DNA from: Mucilaginibacter terrae
GTDB taxonomy: Bacteria > Bacteroidota > Bacteroidia > Sphingobacteriales > Sphingobacteriaceae
DNA: 64,000 nucleotides
Direction of reading: 5' to 3'
NCBI RefSeq assembly: GCF_031951985.1
Contig: NZ_JAVLVU010000001.1
Location: 1,302,001-1,366,000 of the forward strand
Shown here: one piece after another, positions 53,212-63,981 of the stretch
Numbering within the stretch: position 1 is the stretch's first letter
Layout: every line of letters begins with the position of its first letter
Notes under the pieces: model-generated
Database searches by the model: none
What the model was told of the DNA's origin: nothing
The model's input: only the letters and a program-made list of their open reading frames with translations
Program-made: the position numbers and the translations under genes

Positions 53212-55368
53212 CTATTGCGCCGTTATTTCGACAATTGAACTGGTAAGCGCTTTTAAATGCCAGCTGTTTAAATCGAGCCCAACCTTCATTAAAAAATCGC
53301 CGGTGTAAACGCGGCCATTATCAGGCAGGATGGGCTTGGCCCCTGTCATCATGTTTATTTCTTCTACCTTATATTTTTTATTGGCATCAAGTCCTGCCAG
53401 TTTTACGCGGTTAACAGTTTCACGTTCGCGAATATTGAGGTTGTAGTTGAATAATACAGCTTTTGATTTGACGCTATCCACATACATCAGCACCGCGCGA
53501 TTTTCTTCATAGGGTGATATAAGGCGGTATAAATCACCATACCATATCACATTGCTTAAACGTTTGTAATTTTTAATGGCCAGCTTGCTGAATGTCAGCT
53601 CATCGGGCGTCATTTTCTTTACATCAATATCGTACCCCAGCTTGCCCATCATAGCTACATCGGTACGAAACTTAAGCGGCTGCTTACCCCACGAGGTAAC
53701 GTGCGAAGCTATCACATTGGCCGGGTAAAAATTGCTGTACCCCCACTGCATGTACACCCGCTCCAACGGATCGGTATTGTCGCTGGCCCAAAACTCGGTG
53801 AAATATTTGAGTGCTTCATAGTCGATACGGCTGCCGCCACCCGAGCACAACATAATGGGTAAATGCGGGTGTTTTGCGCGTAAACGCGTGAAAACTTTGT
53901 ACAAATTAAGAACGTAATCAACATACAGGTTCGATTGCTTGTCCTTTAAATACGGCGACCAGGTGTTGGTCATGATGCGGTTACAATCCCATTTAATAAA
54001 CCCAAGGCCAGGATTTTTGCTGATGAGATCGTCCATAGTTTGATAAACAAAATCGGCCACTGCGGGGTTAGCCAAATCGAGCACCATTTGGTTGCGTTGC
54101 TCATTTTCGGCACGGTTTGGTAAACGCAAAACCCAGTCGGGGTGCTTTTCATAAAGCTCACTTTTAGGGTTCACCATTTCGGGTTCAATCCAAATACCAA
54201 ATTTGGTTCCTTTGGCTTCGGCCTGTTTAATGAGGTTGCCTATGCCATTGGGGAGTTTGGTTTTGGTGGGCTGCCAATCGCCCAAACCCGCTTTATCATT
54301 ACTACGCGGGTATTTGTTGCCAAACCAGCCATCGTCGAGCAAAAACAGATCAACACCGAGATTAACGGCATCGTCAAATAAGCCGCTTAGCTTTTGTTCA
54401 TCGAAATTAAAAAAAGTTGTTTCCCAGTTATTAAGCAGCACCAGGCGGGGTTTGTTGCCGTCCATTACATCATGGTTACGTGCCCAGCTATGCAAATTAC
54501 GACTGGCCTGCCCCCTGCCGCTGGCCGAATAGGTAAAGATAAATGCAGGCGTAGTAAACGTTTTACCCGCCGCCAACTTATAAGCCGAAGCATACGGATT
54601 TATACCCGAAATAACCCGCAATGCATTGTTTTGATCGGTTTCGAAATGAAATTTGAAGTTACCTGTCCAAGCCAGGGTGCCAGCAATTACCTCGCCGCTG
54701 GTTTCATCGGACTGTTTACCCAACGATAATAAAAACAGCGGGCTTTGGTACATGGCTGCACGCGTACCCAGCTTGCTATCAATTTCCTTAATACCACTGG
54801 TCAATTTCGATTCCTGCATTTTCATTTCGGCAGCCCAATCGCCGTGGTATTGGGTCAGCCAGTATTCGCGCGCATCAAAATGCAGCATGGATGAGGCGTA
54901 ATCGTTGAGAGTTATTTCCCCTTTTTCACCGTTGATGATTTCGGTCCAGCTCTTTATTACATCCTCTTTAGTGTAGGCCTGGTAATGTAGCTTAACGGTA
55001 ATGGGATATTTAGGATCTTTAAGCGTAACAATTGTTTCGGTACTACCCGAAGTAGATTGCTCGGTTTTTTGCTCAACAAATAACAGCTCGAGCGATGGGT
55101 TGCTATCGGTATGAGTTATGCGTATAGCCGGTTGAAACGAATCTTCCATACCGCCACCTATGTAGGCTTCCTTACCCTGTGGCAGGATGTTATTATCGGC
55201 GGCGTTGGCAAGCTTGGTGCTGAGATAGTTTTGATACACCCGGCCGTTTTTGCCCACGCTGAGCACCAATGAGGTATGGTTGGTTTCAATTACAATGCGC
55301 TGATTGGTTTGAGCCTGCAAACCGGAACACGCCAATAGCAGTGCAATAAAAATGTTATATTTCTTCAT
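53212..55368 (-). CDS. GH36 alpha-galactosidase
   Basis: Releases terminal alpha-galactose from oligosaccharides such as raffinose-type sugars or galactomannan and galactosylated xyloglucan fragments. 718 aa, full GH36 length, signal peptide ending GLQAQ. N-terminal beta-supersandwich, then the barrel with LLDDGWFGNK (residues 344-352), GIWIEPEMVNPKSELY, nucleophile Asp461 in FIKWDCN and acid/base Asp530 in FWASDNTDPLERV. Last gene of its operon, 23 bases after GH2, followed by a strong terminator. Confidence 0.95.
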   Translation of the reverse strand: MKKYNIFIALLLACSGLQAQTNQRIVIETNHTSLVLSVGKNGRVYQNYLSTKLANAADNNILPQGKEAYIGGGMEDSFQPAIRITHTDSNPSLELLFVEQKTEQSTSGSTETIVTLKDPKYPITVKLHYQAYTKEDVIKSWTEIINGEKGEITLNDYASSMLHFDAREYWLTQYHGDWAAEMKMQESKLTSGIKEIDSKLGTRAAMYQSPLFLLSLGKQSDETSGEVIAGTLAWTGNFKFHFETDQNNALRVISGINPYASAYKLAAGKTFTTPAFIFTYSASGRGQASRNLHSWARNHDVMDGNKPRLVLLNNWETTFFNFDEQKLSGLFDDAVNLGVDLFLLDDGWFGNKYPRSNDKAGLGDWQPTKTKLPNGIGNLIKQAEAKGTKFGIWIEPEMVNPKSELYEKHPDWVLRLPNRAENEQRNQMVLDLANPAVADFVYQTMDDLISKNPGLGFIKWDCNRIMTNTWSPYLKDKQSNLYVDYVLNLYKVFTRLRAKHPHLPIMLCSGGGSRIDYEALKYFTEFWASDNTDPLERVYMQWGYSNFYPANVIASHVTSWGKQPLKFRTDVAMMGKLGYDIDVKKMTPDELTFSKLAIKNYKRLSNVIWYGDLYRLISPYEENRAVLMYVDSVKSKAVLFNYNLNIRERETVNRVKLAGLDANKKYKVEEINMMTGAKPILPDNGRVYTGDFLMKVGLDLNSWHLKALTSSIVEITAQ

Positions 55369-55391
55369 CAGGTATAATTCTTCAGGTATAT

Positions 55392-57738
55392 TTAATTGGT
55401 GTTGAGGGTTAGTACCCCACTTTTTAGCCCAGTGCCCGATGCCTTTATTTGCACCTTACCGGCTGTACGTTTGCTACGCAAAACTAATAAACACCGGCCA
55501 TCATTTACGCGGCGATGATTAGCAACAAAATGCTCATCGCCCATGCGGTTGTTATTGGCAACTCCTGCAATGGTGGCCGTGCCGTTCAGGTCAAATTTAA
55601 TATCATTTGTGGCTTCCTGCACTACCAGGCCATTTTTGTCAACCACGGTTACGGTAATGTAGGCTAAGTCAATTCCGTTGGCATTAAAATGCGTAGAATC
55701 TGTTTGTAATATAATACGTTCGGGCTTGCCCGTGGTTTTTGCCTCGTCGGTAGCTATTGGCTTACCATTTTTACGGGCAATGGCCTTAATGGTACCTGGT
55801 TCGTAAGTTACCTCCCAACTTATTTTATGTTTGGGAAAATCCTTCATTTGCTTAACACCAACCGATTTATTATTGACGAACAGTTCCACTTCATCGCCCG
55901 TGGTAAAGGTATACAGGGTGAGTTTTTGGCCCGGTTTCCAATTCCAGCTATCACTTATTTTAATGGTGTTCATAAACACGTCATTCCAAACCCGCGACTC
56001 GCTTGCCGAAGCATCGAAGACGGCAATCTTAACCATCGGCTCTTCGGTGTAAAGGCTTTGAATGTAATAGGTAATCGGTTTCCAAAAGTCGCACCAGTCA
56101 ATCAAGCCATTCCAACCTTTAGAGGGCCATTTGAATGATTCGCCAATGTAATCCGTTCCGCCCCAGTAAAACTGCCCGCAGGCGTAGCTGTGGTCGTAGT
56201 TAAAAAAGTTTTCGCCGCCGTTATCGGTGGTCATTTCACTTTCGAGGAATATGAGTTGCGGGAATTTAGGATGGTCGCGCTTATAAAATCTCGACATGTA
56301 ATTATCGCTCATTACATCCATATGGAAAGCCATGGGCACCGGGCTGTCCTCATCGCGCGATGGATACAGGCCGCAGGTTACCTTGCGCGATGGGTCGGCC
56401 TGATGCACAAAATCAACCATTTTATTAATTAGTACTACAAATGCCGTGTCTTTGTATTCCTGCTTTACGGCAACCTCGTTGCCCACGCTCCAAATAAATA
56501 CGCTGGGATGGTTGCGGTCGCGTTTAATAAACCAGGCTAAATCGGGTTGCCAGTGCTGTTTAAAGTCTTCGCCCGGGCCATAGTATTCGCTGCTCCATTT
56601 GTCAAATGCTTCATCGAAAACGAGTATGCCCAGTTCATCACACATATCCAATACCGACTTTGTGTATGGGTTATGCGCTAACCTGATGGCGTTTACACCC
56701 ATTTTTTTCAACCCGAGCAAGCGGCGCTTATAACCTTTATCAAAAGCTGCTGCCCCCAACGGACCTAAATCATGGTGAATGTTTACACCATTCAAAAACA
56801 CCTTCCGCCCGTTGAGCAGGAAACCCTGTTCGGGCGTAAAATCGACTGTACGGATACCGAAACGGCTATAATACACATCGCGCAGATTATTGCCCAAGCT
56901 TACATAGCTTTTAACGTGATAAAGTTTAGGTGTATTTATATCCCAAATAACAGGATTGCTAATGGTTTTATACTGCTGATAGTTGTAAGTTTGATGCGCA
57001 CGCAAAAGGCACCGCGCTTAGCATTGAACCAACTTCTTTACCTTCGGACGAAATTATAACGGTTTTCAACGTAGCTAACACAGCGGTATCGGCCTTGTTA
57101 ACTACTTCAGTTTGTACTGATATTTTTGCCTGGTTATTACTAATAAACGGTGTAGTTATGTAAGTCCCGTTTTCAACAATATGCAACGGGGCTTTAACAT
57201 GCAGCCAAACGTTGCGGTAAATACCTTCACCTGTATACCAGCGCGAACTTTGTTTGTAAGTATTATCGTACCGTACGGCGATGGTATTAGTTTGGCCCGC
57301 AACCATGTGTTTGGTCACATCATATGTAAAGCCGGTATAACCGTTAAGGTGTTTGCCTAAATAAATACCATTCACCCAAACTTCGGCGGCACGGTATACG
57401 CCTTCAAACTCAATGCTTATAATTTTGCCTTTTGCACTGGCCGGTACAAACAATACTTTACGGTACCAACCAATATGTCGCGGGCGAAATCCGTTTTGGC
57501 GTGTGCCGCTTACGGTATCAAAACCACCGGCAATACTGCCATCATGAGGCAAGTGCACGGTTTGCCATTTGGTATCGGTAAACGTCTTTTCCTTTGCGGC
57601 TGGGTTGTCGCCAATAAAAAACTTCCAGTCGAAGTTAATGAGGCTATCTCTGTGTGAAATAGTTTGCGCGGAAAGTTTATGTATACCGACCGCAAATATC
57701 AAAGCAAACCCAACGAGTAATTTAGTGTAAATGTTCAT
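55392..57738 (-). pseudogene. GH2 family beta-glycosidase (beta-galactosidase type), frameshifted
   Basis: Two overlapping frames together make one GH2 enzyme of about 780 aa. From 57738: signal peptide (IHKLSAQ), sugar-binding domain with FEGVYRAAEVWVNG and GYTGFTYDVTKH, first sandwich domain. At an A4/T4 tract (57004-57007) the reading shifts by one base and continues as AHQTYNYQQYKTISNPVIWD, RFGIRTVDFTPEQG, acid/base Glu in WSVGNEVAV, probable nucleophile in FLESEMTT, and C-terminal Ig-like and DUF4982-type domains. Removing one T restores a single frame. It is a recent mutation, phase-type slippage or an assembly error; all domains downstream remain intact. Confidence 0.85.
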
Positions 57739-57756
57739 AGTGATGGCTTTGAAGTG

Positions 57757-59979
57757 CTACTTGAGTTCAAAATCGGCCTGAAGTTTCAGATCGTCGGATG
57801 CGCCGCCAATCATCACTTTGAATTTGCCCGGTTCCGAGTCCCATTTCAGTTGTTGGTTATAAAACGACAACGTTTCGTTATCAATAGTAAAAGTGATAGA
57901 TTTTGATTCGCCGGGGTTTAAGACCACTTTTTGGAAACCTTTTAACTTTTTGGTTGGCTGTACTACCGAAGCCACAGGGTCGTGAATGTATAATTGCACC
58001 ACTTCTTCGCCTGCACGGCTGCCGGTGTTGGTCAGCGTAAAACCGGCGGTTATTTTGCCGTTTTTAGCCATAGTGGTTTTGTCGAGCTTTAAATCGGAGT
58101 ACTTGAAGGTAGTATAACTTAAGCCGTACCCAAAGGCAAAGCGCGGCGCATTGGGTACATCAATATACCCTGTTTGATATTGGAAAACATTGGCATTATA
58201 AGGGTGACCAGTTTTATAATCATTATACGTTAACGGAATTTGCCCCACCGAGCGCGGGAAGGTTACCGGTAACTTTCCGGAAGGATTGACAGCGCCCGTC
58301 AATACATCAGCAATGGCATTACCGGCCTGGTCGCCCAGGAACCATGCATATAATACAGCATTAGCCTTATTGGCAATGTTATTAAATATAAGCGGACGAC
58401 CAGCCATCAGCACAGCTACAACAGGTTTACCGGTTGACTGCACCGCTGTAAACAAATCATCCTGACTGCCGGGTAAACCAATTTCGGCACGCGAGCGCGA
58501 TTCGCCGCTTTGGTCGTAAGCTTCGCCTAAAGCCATAATTACCAAATCGGCGTTTTTAGCTGCTTTCACAGCTTCGGCAAAGCCTGTGGTATCGTTGGTT
58601 TTTATAGGTGCTCCTTTAACATAAGTGATGCGTACATCTTGTCCAAGCTTTTGCTGTAAGCCTTTGAGCAGTGTAACTACCCTTTCGGCCTCGTTAGCAC
58701 CGGCCCAGGCACCTTGCATATCGCGTTTCGAATCGGCAAGCGGACCAATAAGGGCAATGTTTTTAACCGTTTTTTGTATTGGCAAAACTGCATCCTGGTT
58801 CTTAAGCAGCACTATTGATTTTTGTGCAACTTTAAGCGTTGCCTTTACGTGTTCGGGGTTATTTAGCTCGGTTTTCTCACGTTCTTCGTTACAAAAACGG
58901 TAAGGGTCTTCAAATAATCCCAACTCAAATTTCTTAACCAAAATGCGTTTAACGGCATCATCAATTAATGTTATGCTTACCTGTTTGGTAGTTACAAGTT
59001 CCTTTAAATGTTCGAGATAGCTGTAGCTCATCATATCCATGTCGCACCCCGAAATGATGGCTTTCAACGCAGCATCTTTTTTATTGCCCACGTATCCCCA
59101 CTTTATCATTTGGTCTATTGAACCCCAATCGCTCACCACAAACCCGCTGTACTTCCATTTACCTTTCAAAATATCGCGTTGCAGGTAATTGCTGGCGGCG
59201 GTAGGCACCCCATTAAGGGTATTAAACGAACTCATAAACGTGGCAGCCCCGGCATCAACCGCAGCCTTAAACGGCGGCAAATAGATTTCCCAAAGCTGGT
59301 GGTCGCTCATTTCCACATCATTATAATCGCGCCCCGATGATGAAGCACCATAAGCGGCAAAGTGTTTGGCACAAGCCATTACAGCATCTAAACCACCCAG
59401 TTTTTCGCCCTGAAAGCCCAGTACGCGGGCTTTAGCTATATAATTTCCTAAATAAGTATCTTCTCCGGCACCTTCCATAATACGGCCCCAGCGTGGGTCG
59501 CGGGCAATGTCAACCATGGGTGCAAAAGTCCAGTGCAGGCCAACGGCGGCCGCCTCTTTGGCGGCTATGTGTGCCGACAAGCGAATGAGATCCATATCCC
59601 ACGTGGCCGACTCGGCCAGCGGTACCGGGAAAATGGTTTTATAGCCATGTATTACATCCATACCAAAAAGCAGCGGTATTTTAAGGCGCGATTGCATGGC
59701 CACCTCCTGCACATGGCGGGTGTTTTGCACACCCTGCACGTTAAGCATAGAGCCTACTTTGCCCAGTTTAATATCATTGAGCATATTGGCGTTTTGCTTA
59801 ACCAACGGACCTGTTACCTCGCGGCCTGAGTATTGGTTGAGCTGACCTATTTTTTCATCGAGCGTCATGAGGCGTATAACCGAATCAACCCTTTGGTTGA
59901 TGGTTTTACGCTGCGCAACGGCACTCCATTGTATACCCGCAAGCGCCAGGCTTATAATGCTTATTTTAACTTTGTACAT
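57757..59979 (-). CDS. GH3 beta-glucosidase / beta-xylosidase, BglX-like
   Basis: 740 aa. Signal peptide ending WSAVAQRK. Barrel with MVDIARDPRWGRIMEGAGED and nucleophile Asp284 in SGFVVSDWGS; second domain with IALIGPLADSKRDMQGAW; C-terminal fibronectin-III-like domain (AGEEVVQLYIHDPVAS). This is the BglX-type layout, usually a periplasmic beta-glucosidase or xylosidase on oligosaccharides. It lies 38 bases after the other GH3 and 18 before GH2 in the operon. Confidence 0.93.
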   Translation of the reverse strand: MYKVKISIISLALAGIQWSAVAQRKTINQRVDSVIRLMTLDEKIGQLNQYSGREVTGPLVKQNANMLNDIKLGKVGSMLNVQGVQNTRHVQEVAMQSRLKIPLLFGMDVIHGYKTIFPVPLAESATWDMDLIRLSAHIAAKEAAAVGLHWTFAPMVDIARDPRWGRIMEGAGEDTYLGNYIAKARVLGFQGEKLGGLDAVMACAKHFAAYGASSSGRDYNDVEMSDHQLWEIYLPPFKAAVDAGAATFMSSFNTLNGVPTAASNYLQRDILKGKWKYSGFVVSDWGSIDQMIKWGYVGNKKDAALKAIISGCDMDMMSYSYLEHLKELVTTKQVSITLIDDAVKRILVKKFELGLFEDPYRFCNEEREKTELNNPEHVKATLKVAQKSIVLLKNQDAVLPIQKTVKNIALIGPLADSKRDMQGAWAGANEAERVVTLLKGLQQKLGQDVRITYVKGAPIKTNDTTGFAEAVKAAKNADLVIMALGEAYDQSGESRSRAEIGLPGSQDDLFTAVQSTGKPVVAVLMAGRPLIFNNIANKANAVLYAWFLGDQAGNAIADVLTGAVNPSGKLPVTFPRSVGQIPLTYNDYKTGHPYNANVFQYQTGYIDVPNAPRFAFGYGLSYTTFKYSDLKLDKTTMAKNGKITAGFTLTNTGSRAGEEVVQLYIHDPVASVVQPTKKLKGFQKVVLNPGESKSITFTIDNETLSFYNQQLKWDSEPGKFKVMIGGASDDLKLQADFELK

Positions 59980-60017
59980 TCAAATGTTGTTATTCGTATT
60001 ATTAGTAGTAAAGGCGG

Positions 60018-62309
60018 TTAAGGTTTGATTACTTTGATTGGAGCCTGCGGATGCAAAACTGAATTTACCTTTTGGGTAATCACGGCTTTACCCATGCTGA
60101 AGTTAGCCGTTTGCTTAATTTGCCTTGACGAGCTCCCAATCTTGAAGGTATAAGTGCCAGCTTCGGCTACCCAGGCATTTTGGTTGTTATCAAAAGACGC
60201 TAAAGCGGAAACAGGTAGCTCAAAAGAGATGAGTTGCGATTCGCCCGGTTGTAAAAGCTTGGTTTTACTGAAAGCCTTGAGTTCCTGCATAGGCTTATCC
60301 ATTGTTTTGGCAGGTGCCGAAATATAAAGCTGCACCACCTCTTTACCAGCAACCTTGCCTTTATTGGTTATAGTTAACGATGCCGAAACCTTGTCTTTTA
60401 CAGCGTGGTTAATTTTTACTGAACCGAAGCTGAAAGTGGTGTACGACAAGCCATAGCCAAACTCGTAAGCAGGCTGAATTTTGAATGTATCAAAATAACG
60501 GTAGCCTACATAAATGCCTTCTTCATGTATAACATCGGTAGGGTTATCAACAGGCGTACCCGGGAAGTTTTTGGCCGATGGGATATCATCATAATTTTGC
60601 GCAAACGTATCAGGCAATTTACCCGATGGATTTACCTTACCGCTCAATACATCGGTAATAGCGTCGCCTCCTTCCATACCCGGTTGCCAGACCAATACAA
60701 TGGCATCGGCTTTATCTTTCCAGCCTTTGATATCTATCGGGCTGCAAATATTGAGGACAATTATTAATTTTTTGTTTTGGCGATGAAATGCTTCGGATGT
60801 ACGCTCAATAAGCGAAAGTTCGGTTGGCTTGAGGTAATAATCGTAATCAAGATCACGGTCTTTGGTTTCGCCGCTGTTACGGCCTATGGTAAGTACGGCA
60901 ACTTCGCATTCATTTGCTTTTTTGTTGATGAGCTCATCTGATACAGGAAACTCTTTGTTCCAGTTACGGTAGTTTGAATTGTACTGCCCGTACGGGCCTG
61001 ATATTTCTTTATCCAGTTCGTACCCGGCATTGGTTAAGCCCTTGGCCACTGATACAGTGTAGGCCTTATTTACATCGCCGCTACCCCATCCGCCTGCAAT
61101 AAGTGCATAGCTGATGTTACCAAACAAGGCAACCTTACCTTGTTTTTTTTGCAATGGCAACGCTTCTTTATCATTCTTGAGCAGCACCAAACCCTCAGTT
61201 GCGGCCTCGCGCGATATTTGTGCGTGGGCTTTTAAATCGGGGTTATTGCTGAATTTATAGTTTGCAAAACTTGGCGTGCGCACAATGATATTTAGTATAC
61301 GCTCCACGTTAGCATCAAGCAACTTTATGTCAAGCGAGTCGTTTTTTACGGCTGATATAATGCGCTGAATTTGCTTGTTGTTGCCCGGCATTATCATGTC
61401 ATTTCCGGCTTTCATTTGCTCAACCCAGTTAGTGGCCTTGCCGCCCCAATCGGTCATTACGTAGCCTTTAAAGTTCCACTCGTTGCGAAGTAAAGTTGTG
61501 AGCAGATCTTTACGTTCAGACGTATGTGTGCCGTTAAGTAGGTTATAAGATGACATCACCGTCCATGGCGAAGACTTTTTGATAGCAATCTCGAAACCTT
61601 TGAGGTAGATCTCGCGCAGGGTACGTTCATCAATGTGGGCATTAACACCAGCACGATTGGCCTCCTGGTTATTGGCCACAAAGTGTTTTATGGATGTGCC
61701 TACCGCGTTAGATTGTATACCGTTAATGATACCCGCAGCAATTTCGCCGGTTAAAACCGGGTCTTCGGAGTAATACTCAAAATTACGCCCTCCCAGCGGG
61801 TTACGGTGAATGTTTACGCCGGGTGCCAGTATAATATCGGCTCCAAACTCTTTAACCTCGTTACCAAAGGCTTCGCCAACACGTTTAACTACTTCGGGGT
61901 TCCAGGTTGAGGCCAACGTGGTACCCGACGGAAAAGCGGTAGCAAAGTATTTATGCTCATCATTTTTGCGCTTCACATCCATGCGTACCCCGGCAGGGCC
62001 ATCGGCCAAAACAATGGCCGGTATGCCTAAACGTGGTATGGCATTGGTTGTGCCGGCAGCTCCTGGAATACGGAAAGCGGTGTTACCCACCATCGATCCA
62101 TCGGTAAATGCAGAGGGAGCGGCATCGCGCCCTCCCCCTATAACCATTAAAGCTTTTTCTTCGAGCGTCATGGCGGCAACCACTTCTTTAACAGAGTTTT
62201 TTCCCAGCTTAGGTGCTTTATCTTGGGCAACTGAAACTGTTATATTAAACAGGACAATGGCAACAAACGTACCTACAAGCTTTAACGACATGGAATTTTT
62301 ATAGAACAT
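60018..62309 (-). CDS. GH3 beta-glucosidase type, second GH3 of the operon
   Basis: 763 aa. Signal peptide ending VSVAQ; translation may start at the first Met or at MSLKLVG six codons later. Barrel motifs LADGPAGVRMDV, GVNIHRNPLGGRNFEYYSED and SIKHFVANNQE, nucleophile Asp287 in GYVMTDWGG; GH3 C-terminal domain and FnIII-like end (AGKEVVQLYISAP). The NIHRNPLGGRNFEY motif places it in the thermostable beta-glucosidase B-like branch, different from the neighbouring BglX-like enzyme, so the two probably divide labour. The extension IKVIKP at the C-terminus is unremarkable. Confidence 0.93.
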   Translation of the reverse strand: MFYKNSMSLKLVGTFVAIVLFNITVSVAQDKAPKLGKNSVKEVVAAMTLEEKALMVIGGGRDAAPSAFTDGSMVGNTAFRIPGAAGTTNAIPRLGIPAIVLADGPAGVRMDVKRKNDEHKYFATAFPSGTTLASTWNPEVVKRVGEAFGNEVKEFGADIILAPGVNIHRNPLGGRNFEYYSEDPVLTGEIAAGIINGIQSNAVGTSIKHFVANNQEANRAGVNAHIDERTLREIYLKGFEIAIKKSSPWTVMSSYNLLNGTHTSERKDLLTTLLRNEWNFKGYVMTDWGGKATNWVEQMKAGNDMIMPGNNKQIQRIISAVKNDSLDIKLLDANVERILNIIVRTPSFANYKFSNNPDLKAHAQISREAATEGLVLLKNDKEALPLQKKQGKVALFGNISYALIAGGWGSGDVNKAYTVSVAKGLTNAGYELDKEISGPYGQYNSNYRNWNKEFPVSDELINKKANECEVAVLTIGRNSGETKDRDLDYDYYLKPTELSLIERTSEAFHRQNKKLIIVLNICSPIDIKGWKDKADAIVLVWQPGMEGGDAITDVLSGKVNPSGKLPDTFAQNYDDIPSAKNFPGTPVDNPTDVIHEEGIYVGYRYFDTFKIQPAYEFGYGLSYTTFSFGSVKINHAVKDKVSASLTITNKGKVAGKEVVQLYISAPAKTMDKPMQELKAFSKTKLLQPGESQLISFELPVSALASFDNNQNAWVAEAGTYTFKIGSSSRQIKQTANFSMGKAVITQKVNSVLHPQAPIKVIKP

Positions 62310-62322
62310 TGATATAGGTTTA

Positions 62323-63981
62323 TTAATTATAGCCGGGATTTTGCTTCAGCTTATCGGCTTTATCTATTTCGGATTGCTGTAACGGGTACAGGTAATTTTT
62401 AGCGCTAAATACCCTGTTTTCGATAACAAAAGGTGTGTAATTAAGCGTAGTGCCCGATTTGGTTATCTTCATACCGCGCACAGGGCCGTTAAAATAAGTT
62501 TCACCCTGTTTCCAGCGGCGTACATCATAAAAGCGCTGCTCTTCAAAACAAAGCTCCACACGGCGTTCGTTGCGTATACGCTCACGCATGTCTGTTTGGC
62601 TTAGTCCGGCTGGCAATGCAGGCATTTGTGCCCGTACACGCACCGCATTAACAGCATCATACACCGGCTGGGTTGGGCCCGATACTTCGTTCAGGGCTTC
62701 GGCATAAATTAATAAGGTTTCGGCATACCTGAAAAACACCCATGGGCGGCGTACGTTGGTTATGGTAGTCACATTATAGGTAGCATTACCGCTTAAAAAC
62801 TTACGCAGGTAATAGCCCGATTTGGTACTGTTTACGTTAGTAAGCACATTATCTAATCCGCCGTCAAAAGTTTCCACGTTACGGGTTAAACTGCCGGTTT
62901 TAAATGAGGCACCGTTGTAAACAATAAATTGGTTTAGGCGGGTATCGCGGTTTAAATAAGGGTTTTGCGGGTTGTAGCCTGATGTTGGATCAGTTATGGG
63001 TTTACCGTTACGCATCTCGAAGGCATCAACCAAATCCTGCGTAGGGTTGGTACGGCCCAGGCCACCTGTAAAACCAATAGGTGCGTTATTAGACTCAATG
63101 GTATTAATTGATCCTGCCGGAGTAGCAAATATTACTTCCCTATTGTAAGATGTAGCCGTGTTGGTATAATCCCAAAGGTTAGGGTAATCAGTAGCGCTTA
63201 ATAGCCCGTGCTTATTCAGGTCTATAAGTGCTTTGGCCGCATTGGCCGCATTTTGCCAACGGGTTAAATCATTAACGGTGTTGTAAAGCGGGCTGGCATA
63301 TATCAACAGTGCTTTTGCTTTAAGCGCCATGCCGGCTGCTTTGGTAGCACGGCCGTAATTGGCGGCATCCCAATCGCGGGTTGAGGCAGCAGGTATTTGA
63401 TTGATGGCCGAATCGCAATCGGTAGTTATCGATTTTACTACATCGTCAACCGAATTGCGGGGCAGGTTTAAATCCTCGCCCACCTCAAATGAACGGTTAG
63501 CCAGCACAATTTGCCCGTATCTTTTAAATAACTCAAAATGATACATGGCTCTCAGGAAAAATGCCTCGCCGCGTAAGCCCGTTAAATCGCTCACCGGGTA
63601 AATAGTACTCGTAGGCGATTTTTCTAAAAATACGTTGGCCACCCGCAAACCAGTATACAGGTTGGTATACTGCTCGTCAATGGTGCGCAACGGCCCCCAG
63701 GTGCCGTTGTTTATGATATTGATGCTGCTATTGAGGTTCGAGTTTACGGCCTCATCGCTTGCGCTGGCCAGCAAAGCCCCCGCATTGTCTACGTTATAGC
63801 GGCCAAGCAGGTAATTATATCCCTGGTTAAGATATTCGCGCACGCGGCGGTCTGTTATCCAAATGGATTCTTCGGTAATAGGGCCTTCGGTATATGATGG
63901 CTCAAAAAAGTCTTTGCTACAGCCCGAAAGCGCCATAAGCAGCAACATTGCGCCGTATATATGATGTAATTGCTTCTTCAT
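62323..63981 (-). CDS. SusD/RagB-family glycan-binding lipoprotein
   Basis: 552 aa. Lipobox MALSGCSKDF. Characteristic SusD features: LRGEAFFLRAMYHFELFKRYGQ near residue 140, YGRATKAAGMALKAKALLIYASPL, YAEALNEVSG, AVNAVRVRAQMP, RIRNERRVELCFEEQRFYDVRRW and the end KLKQNPGYN. It is 13 bases upstream of GH3. Its susC partner is not in the window and should lie immediately beyond 64000 on the same strand; the last 19 bases are too short to confirm it. Confidence 0.95.
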   Translation of the reverse strand: MKKQLHHIYGAMLLLMALSGCSKDFFEPSYTEGPITEESIWITDRRVREYLNQGYNYLLGRYNVDNAGALLASASDEAVNSNLNSSINIINNGTWGPLRTIDEQYTNLYTGLRVANVFLEKSPTSTIYPVSDLTGLRGEAFFLRAMYHFELFKRYGQIVLANRSFEVGEDLNLPRNSVDDVVKSITTDCDSAINQIPAASTRDWDAANYGRATKAAGMALKAKALLIYASPLYNTVNDLTRWQNAANAAKALIDLNKHGLLSATDYPNLWDYTNTATSYNREVIFATPAGSINTIESNNAPIGFTGGLGRTNPTQDLVDAFEMRNGKPITDPTSGYNPQNPYLNRDTRLNQFIVYNGASFKTGSLTRNVETFDGGLDNVLTNVNSTKSGYYLRKFLSGNATYNVTTITNVRRPWVFFRYAETLLIYAEALNEVSGPTQPVYDAVNAVRVRAQMPALPAGLSQTDMRERIRNERRVELCFEEQRFYDVRRWKQGETYFNGPVRGMKITKSGTTLNYTPFVIENRVFSAKNYLYPLQQSEIDKADKLKQNPGYN

